Part shown: piece after piece, positions 18,290 to 26,450 of the stretch | Layout of the letters: each line of letters starts with the position of its first letter | How positions within the stretch are numbered: the stretch's first letter is position 1 | Assembly: GCF_000620705.1 (NCBI RefSeq) | Contig: NZ_KK211165.1 | Location: forward strand, 93,763 to 157,762 | DNA: 64,000 bases | Direction: 5' to 3' | DNA from: Nocardioides sp. URHA0020 | GTDB lineage: Bacteria > Actinomycetota > Actinomycetes > Propionibacteriales > Nocardioidaceae | Made by a program: the position numbers and the translations under genes | The notes under the pieces: model-generated | What the model was told of the DNA's origin: nothing | The model's database searches: none | Seen by the model: only the letters and a program-made list of their open reading frames with translations

Positions 18290-19776
18290 CCGCTCGTTCG
18301 GCTGAGCCCATCCGCGTCGCCGCGGTCGACCTGGGGGCCACCAGTGGCCGGGTGATGGCCTGCCGGGTCGGGGCGCGCACCCTGCACCTCGAGGAGCTGC
18401 ACCGCTTCTCCAACGGTGCGGTGCCGGTGCGCGGCGACCTCTACTGGGACGTGCTCGGCATCCACCGCGAGGTGCTGGTGGGTCTGCGCGAGGTCGCCCG
18501 CACGGGCGAGCTTCACGGCGTCGGGATCGACTCGTGGGCGGTGGACTACGGCCTCCTCGACTGCGACGGCCGGCTGCTCGGCAACCCGCGCAGCCATCGC
18601 GACCCCCGCACCGCCGGCGTACCCGACCAGGTGCGCGCGAGCGTCTCCGACGCCGAGCTGTACGACATCTCCGGCCTGCAGCAGCTGCCGTTCAACACCG
18701 TCTACCAGCTGGTCTCCGAGCTGGGCCTGCCCTCGCTCGAGGCGGCCGAGCACCTCCTGCTGCTGCCCGACCTGCTGACCTACTGGCTCACCGGCGAGCT
18801 CGGCGCGGAGCGGACCAACGCCTCGACGACCGGGCTGTACGACGTGCGCACCCGGGAGTGGGCGCTCGACCTCGCCAAGCGGCTCGGGCTGCCCTGGTCG
18901 ATCCTGCCGCCGCTGCGCGATCCCGGATCGGTGGTCGGGCCGCTGCTGCCCGCCGTCGGCGAGCACGTCGGCCGGCCGGACGTCCCCGTCATCGCCGTCG
19001 GTTCGCACGACACCGCCTCGGCGGTCGTCGGCGTGCCGGCCGCCGAGGAGAGCTTCGCCTACATCTCCTCCGGCACCTGGTCCCTGGTCGGCCTGGAGCT
19101 CGAGAGCCCGGTGCTGTCCGAGGACGCGCGGATCGCCGACTTCACCAACGAGGGCGGGGTCGACGGCACGATCCGGTTCCTCAAGAACGTGATGGGCCTG
19201 TGGGTGCTCTCCGAGTCGGTGCGCGCCTGGGCCGACCAGCGGCTCACCGACGTCACGCTCCCCGCGCTGCTGGCCGGCGCGGCCCAGGCGCCGCCGCTGC
19301 GCACCGTGGTCGACATCAACGACCCGCGGCTGCTCACCCCCGGCACGGCATCGGCCGACAGCATGCCCGCCCGGATCCAGGAGCTGGCGCGGGAGGCGGG
19401 CGAGCCGATCCCGCGCACGCCGGTCGCGATCACCCGCACGATCCTCGACAGCCTGGCGCTGGCGTACCGCCGCAACATCCGGCTGGCCGCGTCCCTCGCC
19501 GGGCGTGACGTCGACGTCGTGCACCTGGTCGGCGGCGGCTCGCAGAACACCCTGCTCTGCCAGCTCACCGCGGACGCCCTCGGCGTACCGGTGCTGGCCG
19601 GCCCGGCCGAGGCGGCCGCGCTCGGCAACGGCCTCGTGCAGGCCCGGGCCCTCGGCGCCGACCTGCCCGACCTGGCCGCGATGCGCGCGCTGATCCGGCG
19701 CACCCACGACGTACGACGGCACGAGCCGCGCAGCGGCCTCGACTGGGAGGCCGCCGCGGCACGCGTCGGCCGCTGA
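18286..19776 (+). CDS. rhaB: Rhamnulokinase
   Basis: FGGY-family carbohydrate kinase (496 residues) phosphorylating L-rhamnulose at O-1. It has the N-terminal phosphate motif VDLGATSGRVMA (about residue 10), substrate region GIDSWAVDYGLLD, central GSHDTASAVVG and ISSGTWSLVG, and C-terminal adenosine motif LVGGGSQN (about residue 411). In the pathway it acts between the isomerase and the aldolase, although its gene comes after both. The ATG overlaps the aldolase stop, so translation is coupled. The next gene follows after 71 bp. Confidence 0.93.
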   Translation: MTARSAEPIRVAAVDLGATSGRVMACRVGARTLHLEELHRFSNGAVPVRGDLYWDVLGIHREVLVGLREVARTGELHGVGIDSWAVDYGLLDCDGRLLGNPRSHRDPRTAGVPDQVRASVSDAELYDISGLQQLPFNTVYQLVSELGLPSLEAAEHLLLLPDLLTYWLTGELGAERTNASTTGLYDVRTREWALDLAKRLGLPWSILPPLRDPGSVVGPLLPAVGEHVGRPDVPVIAVGSHDTASAVVGVPAAEESFAYISSGTWSLVGLELESPVLSEDARIADFTNEGGVDGTIRFLKNVMGLWVLSESVRAWADQRLTDVTLPALLAGAAQAPPLRTVVDINDPRLLTPGTASADSMPARIQELAREAGEPIPRTPVAITRTILDSLALAYRRNIRLAASLAGRDVDVVHLVGGGSQNTLLCQLTADALGVPVLAGPAEAAALGNGLVQARALGADLPDLAAMRALIRRTHDVRRHEPRSGLDWEAAAARVGR

Positions 19777-19847
19777 GTCCTCCACCTGCTCGACCCGCCC
19801 GACCTCTTCCTGACCCACCTGACCCTCCGTCCTTCTCGGGAGACCTG

Positions 19848-22800
19848 ATGAGTGAAGTGCAGCAACCAGACCAGCACCCCGACGCCGCGACCACCGGCGT
19901 CCGCCGGCGCACGCTCTTCGGGGCGGCCGCCGTCACCGCGGGCGTCGTCGTCGCCGGCCAGGCGTCGGCCGGCGCCGCGCCGGGCGGCGTGCGCCCCGCG
20001 ACGGGCGGCAGCGTCCTGCGCGGCTTCAGCCGTCCGGGCCCGGAGACGGCCGCGGGCTTCCGCTGGTGGTGGCCGCACGGTGCCGTGGACCCGAAGGAGA
20101 TCGCCCGCGAGGTCGACCAGGTCGCCGCGGCCGGCTTCGGTGCGCTGGAGATCGCGGACGTGACGCACAGCCTGTCGGCACGTGGGATCACCATCGACCT
20201 GGAGAAGCAGGGCTGGGGCACGGCGTCCTGGGTCGCCGGGGTCAAGGCCGCGCTCGAGCGGGCGTCCCGGCACGGGATCCGGGTCGACATCACCGTCGGC
20301 CCGTCCTGGCCGGCGGCGGTCCCGACCGTGACCCCCGACGACGAGGCGGCGTGCTCCGAGCTGGCGCACGGGCAGGTCGTGGTCGCGGGCGGCACGACGT
20401 ACGACGGCCTGCTCCCGGACCCGGTCGTCGCCCCCGAGTCGGCGAGCACCGAGCGGCACCTCGTCGCGGTGCAGGCGCTGCGCACGGTCGGTGCCCCGGT
20501 CAAGGCCGTCCAGACGCTCGACCCCGCGTCGTACGTCGACCTCACGAGCACCGTCGTCGACGGCCGCATCACCTGGACGGCGCCGGCGGACGGGTCGTGG
20601 GTGCTCCTGGCCCACTGGCGCCGCGGCTCCGCGCAGGAGCCCGAGGCCGGCCCGCACACGTCACCGCGTGCCTACGTCGTCGACCACTTCAGCGCGGCGG
20701 GCTCGGGGGCGGTCATCGACTTCTGGAAGGACCGCATCCTCGACCCGTCCCTGCGTCGTCTGCTCGCCAAGGCCGGCGGCTACCTCTTCGAGGACTCGCT
20801 GGAGATCGAGACCGACGCGACCATCTGGACCCCGCGGATGCTGGCCGAGTTCCGTCGCCGTGCGGGCTACGACCTGCTGCCGTTCCTCCCCGTCGTGCTG
20901 GAGGTCAAGGAGAAGTACGTCTTCGCCTACGACGCCGTCACCACGACCCGGGTCCGCGACGACTTCAACCAGGTGCTGTCCGACCTCTACCGCGACTGCC
21001 ACCTGCTCCCGGTCCAGGGCTTCGCCCGCTCGCTCGGCCTGGGCCTGCGCGTGCAGCCCTACGGGCTCGAGACCGACACCGTCGAGCACGCGGCGCTGCT
21101 CGACGTGCCGGAGACCGAGTCGCTCGGGTTCAAGAACCTCGACGACTACCGCGTGATGGCCGGCGGCCGCGACCTGGCGGGGCACACGGTGCTCTCCTGC
21201 GAGGCGATCTGCTACGCCGGTGCGGCGTACCAGACCACCTGGGACCGCGCCCTGCAGACGCTGAACAGCATCTACGCCGCAGGCGTCAACATGGCCATGA
21301 TCCACGGCTTCGCCTACGCCGACGCGCCCGGCGTCACGTGGCCGGGGTTCGCCGCCTTCTCGCCGTACTACAACGGCGCCGTCGGCTACGGCGACGCCTG
21401 GGGGCCGCGGACGCCGCAGTGGCGCCACATCCGTGACGTGTCCGACTACCTCGCCCGGACCCAGCTCGTGCTGCAGACGGGTACGCCGCGCTACGACATC
21501 GTCTTCCTGCGCCAGAAGGGCTGGGCCTCCACCGGCATCGGTGCCCCGTGGGCGACCAACAACGGCATCCCGGTCGGCTGGACCCACTCCTTCGCCACCC
21601 CGGCGCTGCTGGACCTGCCCCGCGCGAAGGTACGCCGGGGCCGGCTGGCCCCGGACGGCCCGGCGTACAAGGTGATGATCATCGGCCCGGACCAGTTCCG
21701 CGGCGGGGAGCGCACGATGGCCGTCTCGACCGCGAGGCGCGTCCTCGAGCTCGGCCGGGCCGGGCTGCCGATCGTCTTCCTCGGCGACTGGTCCACGGCC
21801 GAGCCGGTCGGGCTGGCCCAGCCGGGGGAGACCGACCAGCTGCGCGCCCTGCTCACGCAGGTCCGGGCCCTGTCGACGACCCGGACGATCGCCCTGGAGA
21901 CCGAGATCCCCGCGGCGCTCGCCGACCTCGGGATCACCCCGGACGTGCGTCACGACAGCTCGACGGTCATGACGCTGCGCCGGACCGCCGACGACGTCGA
22001 CCTCTACTACGTGGCCAACGCCAAGCACGCCGAGAACCGCAAGCTGGTGCGGGTGACCCAGGACGTCTGGCTGACCGCCAGCCGCTCGGACGCGGTGCCG
22101 TACGTCCTCGACGCCTGGACCGGTGAGACCACGCCGGTCGCGCTGTGGGAGCGGCAGGGCGACCAGGTGCGCGTCAGCGTCGACCTGCTGCCGGGGCAGT
22201 CCACGATCGTGGCGCTGGACCGGCCGCGACGGCGTACGCCGTCCGCGACCGCCGTCTCCGGTGGCGCGGTCCGCATCGCGGGCCGGTCGCTCGTGCTGCG
22301 CTCCACCACGGCCGGCGACCACACCGTCACCACCGACGGGCGGACCAGGATGGCGACGATCGACCGGGTCCGCGAGCCGGTCGCCCTGACGTCGTGGGAC
22401 CTCGCCGTCGAGGACTGGCAGCCGGGCGCGACCGCGACCGAGACGGTGCGGCCGGTGCGCACCGTGCACCTCGACGCGCTGCTGCCGTGGTCGCAGGTGC
22501 CGGAGCTGGCCGACGTGTCAGGGGTGGGCGTCTACAGGACCGTCGTCGACCTGGGCCGTGACTGGACCGACGCCGACGGTGCGGTCCTCGAGCTCGGCGA
22601 GGTCAACGACACCTTCCGGGTGCGGGTCAACGGCCGGCAGGTCGCGCCGTGCGACGTGCTCGACCCGGTCGTCGATCTCGGCGGCCTGCTTCGGCGCGGT
22701 CGCAACACCATCGAGGTCGAGGTCGCCACCACGCTCATCAACCGGCTCCGGACGGTGACGCCGGCCGTGTACGGCTCGGTGCCGCGTCAGGCCTACGGCC

Positions 22801-22853
22801 TGGTCGGCCCGGTGCGTCTGGTGCCGTACGCCGAGACGACGATCTCCCGATAG
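19848..22853 (+). CDS. Tat-exported GH106 family alpha-L-rhamnosidase
   Basis: Large glycoside hydrolase (1001 residues). A twin-arginine signal (RRRTLFGAAA, then a hydrophobic stretch and GQASAGAA) indicates export in a folded state. The mature protein opens with FRWWWPHGAVDPKEIAREVD and GFGALEIADVTHS, characteristic of family 106, whose known members remove alpha-L-rhamnose with inversion. An N-terminal barrel is followed by a beta-sandwich C-terminal part (about 790-1001). It would release rhamnose outside the membrane for the ABC importer. It follows rhaB by 71 bp, has GGGAG before its ATG and ends 17 bp before lutA, so it lies inside the operon. Confidence 0.85.
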   Translation: MSEVQQPDQHPDAATTGVRRRTLFGAAAVTAGVVVAGQASAGAAPGGVRPATGGSVLRGFSRPGPETAAGFRWWWPHGAVDPKEIAREVDQVAAAGFGALEIADVTHSLSARGITIDLEKQGWGTASWVAGVKAALERASRHGIRVDITVGPSWPAAVPTVTPDDEAACSELAHGQVVVAGGTTYDGLLPDPVVAPESASTERHLVAVQALRTVGAPVKAVQTLDPASYVDLTSTVVDGRITWTAPADGSWVLLAHWRRGSAQEPEAGPHTSPRAYVVDHFSAAGSGAVIDFWKDRILDPSLRRLLAKAGGYLFEDSLEIETDATIWTPRMLAEFRRRAGYDLLPFLPVVLEVKEKYVFAYDAVTTTRVRDDFNQVLSDLYRDCHLLPVQGFARSLGLGLRVQPYGLETDTVEHAALLDVPETESLGFKNLDDYRVMAGGRDLAGHTVLSCEAICYAGAAYQTTWDRALQTLNSIYAAGVNMAMIHGFAYADAPGVTWPGFAAFSPYYNGAVGYGDAWGPRTPQWRHIRDVSDYLARTQLVLQTGTPRYDIVFLRQKGWASTGIGAPWATNNGIPVGWTHSFATPALLDLPRAKVRRGRLAPDGPAYKVMIIGPDQFRGGERTMAVSTARRVLELGRAGLPIVFLGDWSTAEPVGLAQPGETDQLRALLTQVRALSTTRTIALETEIPAALADLGITPDVRHDSSTVMTLRRTADDVDLYYVANAKHAENRKLVRVTQDVWLTASRSDAVPYVLDAWTGETTPVALWERQGDQVRVSVDLLPGQSTIVALDRPRRRTPSATAVSGGAVRIAGRSLVLRSTTAGDHTVTTDGRTRMATIDRVREPVALTSWDLAVEDWQPGATATETVRPVRTVHLDALLPWSQVPELADVSGVGVYRTVVDLGRDWTDADGAVLELGEVNDTFRVRVNGRQVAPCDVLDPVVDLGGLLRRGRNTIEVEVATTLINRLRTVTPAVYGSVPRQAYGLVGPVRLVPYAETTISR

Positions 22854-22870
22854 CGAGGCAGGATGAGGCA

Positions 22871-23599
22871 ATGCGGGTAGCCCTGATGGTCACGTGCATC
22901 AACGATGCGCTGTACCCGGGCACGGGACAGGCGGTCGTGACGCTGCTGCGACGGCTGGGGGTGGACGTGGAGTTCCCCGAGTCGCAGACGTGCTGCGCCC
23001 AGCCGATGGTCAACACCGGCTACCTCGACGAGGCGGTGCCCGTCGTCCGCAACTTCGTGGACACCTTCGCCGGGTACGACGCCGTGGTGACGCCGTCCGG
23101 GTCCTGCGCCGGGTGCGCGCGGCACCAGCACTCGATCGTGGCGCGTCGCTCCGGCGACACCGGTCTGCAGGCGGCGGTCGCCGAGACCTCGCCGCGGGTC
23201 CACGAGCTGTCGGAGTTCCTCGTCGACGTGCTCGGGGTGACGGACGTCGGCGCCTACTACCCGCACACGGTCACCTACCACCCGACGTGCCACTCGCTGC
23301 GGATGCTCGGCGTGGGCGACCGCCCGCTCCAGCTGCTCGAGAAGGTCCGCGGCCTCACCCTGCTCGAGCTCCCGGCGGCCGACCAGTGCTGCGGCTTCGG
23401 CGGGACCTTCGCGCTCAAGAACGCCGACACCTCCGTGGCGATGGGCGTCGACAAGGCGCGGCACGTGACCGACACCGGCGCCGAGGTGCTGACCGCGGGC
23501 GACAACTCCTGCCTGACGCACATCGGCGGGCTGCTGACCCGCGACCGGTCCGGCGTACGCAGCGTGCACCTGGCCGAGATCCTGGCGGCGACCGCATGA
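22871..23599 (+). CDS. lutA: L-lactate utilisation iron-sulfur subunit LutA
   Basis: Cys-rich (Fe-S) oxidoreductase of 242 residues, the LutA/YkgE type. Both CCG-type domains are visible: CCAQPM plus SGSCAGC in the first half, and HPTCHS plus CCGFGGTF in the second. With LutB and LutC it forms the cytochrome-independent system that oxidises L-lactate to pyruvate. The start MRVALMVTCINDALYP fits the family; the frame is open upstream only through the GH106 gene. It lies 17 bp after GH106 and overlaps lutB by ATGA. Confidence 0.93.
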   Translation: MRVALMVTCINDALYPGTGQAVVTLLRRLGVDVEFPESQTCCAQPMVNTGYLDEAVPVVRNFVDTFAGYDAVVTPSGSCAGCARHQHSIVARRSGDTGLQAAVAETSPRVHELSEFLVDVLGVTDVGAYYPHTVTYHPTCHSLRMLGVGDRPLQLLEKVRGLTLLELPAADQCCGFGGTFALKNADTSVAMGVDKARHVTDTGAEVLTAGDNSCLTHIGGLLTRDRSGVRSVHLAEILAATA

Positions 23600-25035
23600 G
23601 CGGGGCCACGTTCGTCGGGATGCCGGCGTTCCCCGTCGCCGCGCACGAGGCGCTCGGCAACGCCCAGCTGCGGCACAACCTCGCGCACGCCACCGGCACG
23701 ATCCGGGCCAAGCGGCAGCGCCTCGTCGACGAGGTCAACGCCAACAGCGACTGGGAGGAGCTGCGCCTCGCCGGCGCTGGCGTGAAGGAGTCCGCGCTGC
23801 GCGACCTCGGCAACCAGCTGGAGCTGCTCGAGCAGACGCTGACCGCCAACGGGGCCACCGTGCACTGGGCCAACGACGCGGCCGAGGCCAACGCCATCGT
23901 CGCCGCCATCACCAAGGCCCACGGCGTCGACGAGGTCGTCAAGGTCAAGTCGATGGTCACGCAGGAGATCGGCCTCAACGAGGCGCTCGAGGCCGAGGGC
24001 ATCGCTGCCTGGGAGACCGACCTCGCGGAGCTCATCGTGCAGCTCGGCGACGACCTGCCCTCGCACATCCTGGTGCCCGCGATCCACCGCAACCGCTCCG
24101 AGATCCGCGAGATCTTCCGCGCGAGGATGGGTGCCGTCGGACTGGCCGCGCCCGCCGACCTGACCGACGAGCCGGCCGTGCTCGCGGCCGCGGCGCGGTC
24201 GCACCTGCGCGAGAAGTTCCTGCGCGCCAAGGTCGGCGTCTCCGGCGCCAACTTCGCGGTCGCCGACACCGGCACCCTGGTCGTCGTCGAGTCCGAGGGC
24301 AACGGCCGGATGTGCCTGACCCTCCCCGAGGTGCTGATCTCCGTGGTCGGGATCGAGAAGGTCGTGCCCACCTGGGACGGCCTGGACCCCCTGCTGCGCC
24401 TGCTCCCGCGCTCCTCCACCGGCGAGCGGATGAACCCGTACACGTCGACGTGGTCGGGCGTGACCCCCGGCGACGGTCCGCAGGAGGTGCACGTCGTGCT
24501 CCTCGACAACGGCCGCACCAACGCGCTCGCCGACGAGGTCGGACGCCAGGCGCTGCGCTGCATCCGCTGCTCGGCGTGCCTGAACGTCTGCCCGGTCTAC
24601 GAGCGCACCGGCGGTCACGCGTACGGCTCGGTCTACCCCGGCCCGATCGGCGCGATCCTCAACCCGCTGCTGCGCGGCCCGGGTGCGGACGAGCAGGTCG
24701 ACTCCCTGCCGTACGCGTCCTCGCTCTGCGGCGCCTGCTTCGAGGTGTGCCCGGTGCTCATCGACATCCCGTCGGTGCTGGTCGACCTCCGCGCCCAGGT
24801 GGTGGACGCCCACCGCGGCGGCGTACCCAAGGCCGAGGCGCTGGCCTTCAAGGGGGCCGCCGTCGCCCTCTCGGACTCCCGCAAGCTCGCCTTCGGCGAG
24901 CGCTTCACCCGCATCGGCCTGCGGGTCGCGCGCCGCTTCGGCGCCTCCAAGTGGACCGACGCCCGCGACCTCCCACCCGCGCCGCCGGAGTCCTTCCGCA
25001 CCTGGTGGAAGCGGACCGACGGGGGTCGGTCGTGA
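23596..25035 (+). CDS. lutB: L-lactate utilisation iron-sulfur subunit LutB
   Basis: Protein of 479 residues with an N-terminal LUD domain (about 60-300) and a C-terminal ferredoxin-like region with two 4Fe-4S motifs: CIRCSACLNVCP (about residue 322) and CGACFEVCP (about 379). It is the LutB/YkgF electron-transfer subunit of lactate oxidation. It overlaps lutA by ATGA. Unusually, a tandem-repeat array begins straight after its TGA and separates it from lutC by 445 bp. Confidence 0.93.
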   Translation: MSGATFVGMPAFPVAAHEALGNAQLRHNLAHATGTIRAKRQRLVDEVNANSDWEELRLAGAGVKESALRDLGNQLELLEQTLTANGATVHWANDAAEANAIVAAITKAHGVDEVVKVKSMVTQEIGLNEALEAEGIAAWETDLAELIVQLGDDLPSHILVPAIHRNRSEIREIFRARMGAVGLAAPADLTDEPAVLAAAARSHLREKFLRAKVGVSGANFAVADTGTLVVVESEGNGRMCLTLPEVLISVVGIEKVVPTWDGLDPLLRLLPRSSTGERMNPYTSTWSGVTPGDGPQEVHVVLLDNGRTNALADEVGRQALRCIRCSACLNVCPVYERTGGHAYGSVYPGPIGAILNPLLRGPGADEQVDSLPYASSLCGACFEVCPVLIDIPSVLVDLRAQVVDAHRGGVPKAEALAFKGAAVALSDSRKLAFGERFTRIGLRVARRFGASKWTDARDLPPAPPESFRTWWKRTDGGRS

Positions 25036-25042
25036 GCGCCCG
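25033..25042. repeat. Left copy of a 10-bp direct repeat flanking the array
   Basis: TGAGCGCCCG includes the lutB stop codon. The identical 10 bases recur at 25482-25491 as part of the lutC start (ATGAGCGCCCG). Removing one copy with the sequence between would restore a GTGA or ATGA overlap of lutB and lutC like the other junctions in this operon. Confidence 0.7.
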
Positions 25043-25050
25043 GCGCCGTC

Positions 25051-25468
25051 GCGCGGCTGCCCGGGGGAGCGGTGGGTCCTCCACCGTTCCGCGCCGCCAG
25101 AGCGTGGATCGCCCACCGCCGTCGCGCGGCGGCCCGGGGGAGCGGTGGGCTTTCCACCGTTTCGCGCCGCCAGACCGTGGACTGCCCACCGCCGCCCATG
25201 GCCTGCCGCCCACAAACCGTGGACTGCCCACCGCCCCAGGCGGCCCGGGGGAGCGGTGGGCCCTCCACCGTTCCACGCCGCCAGACCGTGGACTGTCCAC
25301 CGCCCCCCACGGCCTGCCGCCCACAAACCGTGGACTGCCCACCGCCCCAGGCGGCCCGGGGGAGCGGTGGGCCCTCCACCGTTCCACGCCGCCAGACCGT
25401 GGACTGTCCACCGCCCCCCACGGCCTGCCGCCCACAGACCGTGGACTGCCCACCGCCCCACACGGCCC
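25051..25468. repeat. Tandem array of 111-bp units with regular hairpins between lutB and lutC
   Basis: This 445-bp gap without a gene holds a direct-repeat array. Marker GGGGGAGCGGTGGG recurs at 25063, 25136, 25247 and 25358, so one 73-bp unit is followed by 111-bp units. The last two are nearly identical. Eleven 15-base hairpins of the form (C/G)GTGG-N5-CCACC lie at 25071, 25103, 25144, 25176, 25218, 25255, 25287, 25329, 25366, 25398 and 25440. The repeating steps are 32, 42 and 37 bp. Frames through it stay open because 111 is a multiple of three, but they give only Pro/Arg/His-rich peptides. Confidence 0.9.
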
Positions 25469-25480
25469 CGGAGGTCGAGC

Positions 25481-26074
25481 ATGAGCGCCCGCGAGGACAT
25501 CCTGGGCCGGGTCCGCCGGGCGCTCGACGGCGTCGAGCAGGGGTACGCCGTACCGCCGGCTCCCCGGATCGCGCCGATCGCCGACCTGGTCGGTCACTTC
25601 GCCGAGCGGGTCGCGGACTACCGGGCGGTCGTCGTGCGCTGCACGTCCGCCGAGCTGGCTGCCGAGGTCGCGGCCGCGCTGCCGGCGGGGGCCCGCGTCG
25701 TCGTGCCGGCCGGGCTGTCGCTCGACGTGCCCTGCGCCGACGAGGACACCGGCTTCGACCCCTACGAGCTGGACGCGTACGACGCCGTGGTGACCGAGGC
25801 GCGGGTCGGCATCGCCGAGACCGGCACCATCATCCTCGACCACGGCCCCGGCCAGGGCCGCCGAGCGATCTCGCTCGTGCCCGACCTGCACGTCTGCATC
25901 GTCCGGACCGACCAGGTCGTCCCCGACGTGCCCGACGCGCTCCCCCTGCTCGACCCCCAGCGCGCGCACACCTGGATCAGCGGCCCGTCGGCCACCAGCG
26001 ACATCGAGCTCGACCGCGTCGAAGGAGTCCACGGACCTCGGAAGTTGGTGCTGGTCCTCGTCGAGGGATCCTGA
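25481..26074 (+). CDS. lutC: L-lactate utilisation protein LutC
   Basis: LUD-domain protein of 197 residues, the LutC/YkgG subunit. It starts MSAREDILGRVRRAL, the usual N-terminus, and contains EARVGIAETGTIILDHGPGQGRR (about residues 106-128) and RTDQVVPDVPDAL. It completes lactate oxidation with LutA and LutB. GGAGG lies upstream of the ATG, so it can be translated independently although the array separates it from lutB. The HTH gene downstream starts three bases after the stop. Confidence 0.92.
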   Translation: MSAREDILGRVRRALDGVEQGYAVPPAPRIAPIADLVGHFAERVADYRAVVVRCTSAELAAEVAAALPAGARVVVPAGLSLDVPCADEDTGFDPYELDAYDAVVTEARVGIAETGTIILDHGPGQGRRAISLVPDLHVCIVRTDQVVPDVPDALPLLDPQRAHTWISGPSATSDIELDRVEGVHGPRKLVLVLVEGS

Positions 26075-26077
26075 GCG

Positions 26078-26305
26078 ATGGTGGAGCCGGGTCGCACCAC
26101 CACTGCTCACGGCTGGGAGCCGAGCCCGGACGACGTGCGGCTCCTCAGGCTGCTCTCGGAGGGCCACACGACCGACGCGGTCGCCCGTCGTGAGGGCGTC
26201 TCCGAGCGCACGATCCGGCGTCGCCTGCGGACCATCGCCGACGAGATCGGGGTGGACTCCACCATCGAGGCCGTCGTGTACGCCGTCCGGGCGCGCGTGA
26301 TCTGA
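26078..26305 (+). CDS. Stand-alone LuxR-type helix-turn-helix protein
   Basis: Very small DNA-binding protein, 75 residues, consisting of little more than a GerE/LuxR-like helix-turn-helix (SPDDVRLLRLLSEGHTTDAV, then RREGVSERTIRRRLRTIADE). There is no receiver, PAS or ligand domain. The ATG at 26078 lies three bases after the lutC stop, so translation is probably coupled to lutC. A GTG at 26081 is an alternative. It could adjust expression of the lut/rha genes or the adjacent GH78 gene. Its length suits a single dimerising effector domain; no target is proven. Confidence 0.75.
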   Translation: MVEPGRTTTAHGWEPSPDDVRLLRLLSEGHTTDAVARREGVSERTIRRRLRTIADEIGVDSTIEAVVYAVRARVI

Positions 26306-26377
26306 CCGGTCTCGACCGCCGGGTTGAATCGTTCCCTGGACCTGAGCCTTTCCGGTGACCGGATGCGGACAGAACCG

Positions 26378-26406
26378 TTGTGACGGCGATCACTTCGCCC
26401 TACGTT
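26378..26406 (+). promoter_or_regulatory. Predicted promoter of the GH78 rhamnosidase gene
   Basis: TTGTGA (26378-26383) and TACGTT (26401-26406) are separated by 17 bp. The transcript start would fall near 26413, on the LacI-type operator. The layout copies that at 9717-9774. Confidence 0.6.
26379..26394. promoter_or_regulatory. Crp/GlxR-like site in the GH78 promoter
   Basis: TGTGACGGCGATCACT has the TGTGA-N6-TCAC pattern and overlaps the -35 element and spacer. It is the counterpart of the site at 9725-9740 in the main operon promoter. Confidence 0.5.
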
Positions 26407-26410
26407 GCGG

Positions 26411-26424
26411 TTGCAACGTTTCAA
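26411..26424. promoter_or_regulatory. LacI-family operator before GH78
   Basis: TTGCAACGTTTCAA, with the central CG usual for LacI-family sites, matches the operator at 9761-9774 in 12 of 14 positions. It overlaps the predicted transcript start. A weaker resemblance (TTGAATCGTTCCCT) occurs at 26324-26337. Confidence 0.7.
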
Positions 26425-26450
26425 AATCCCCCGTCGCAAGGAAGTCCCCC

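Noticed and set aside
25051..25468. CRISPR or coding repeat protein in the lutB/lutC gap
   Set aside because: The units are 111-bp direct repeats with repeated rather than unique intervals. Open frames follow from the unit length and high GC; they lack ribosome binding sites and give low-complexity Pro/Arg/His peptides.
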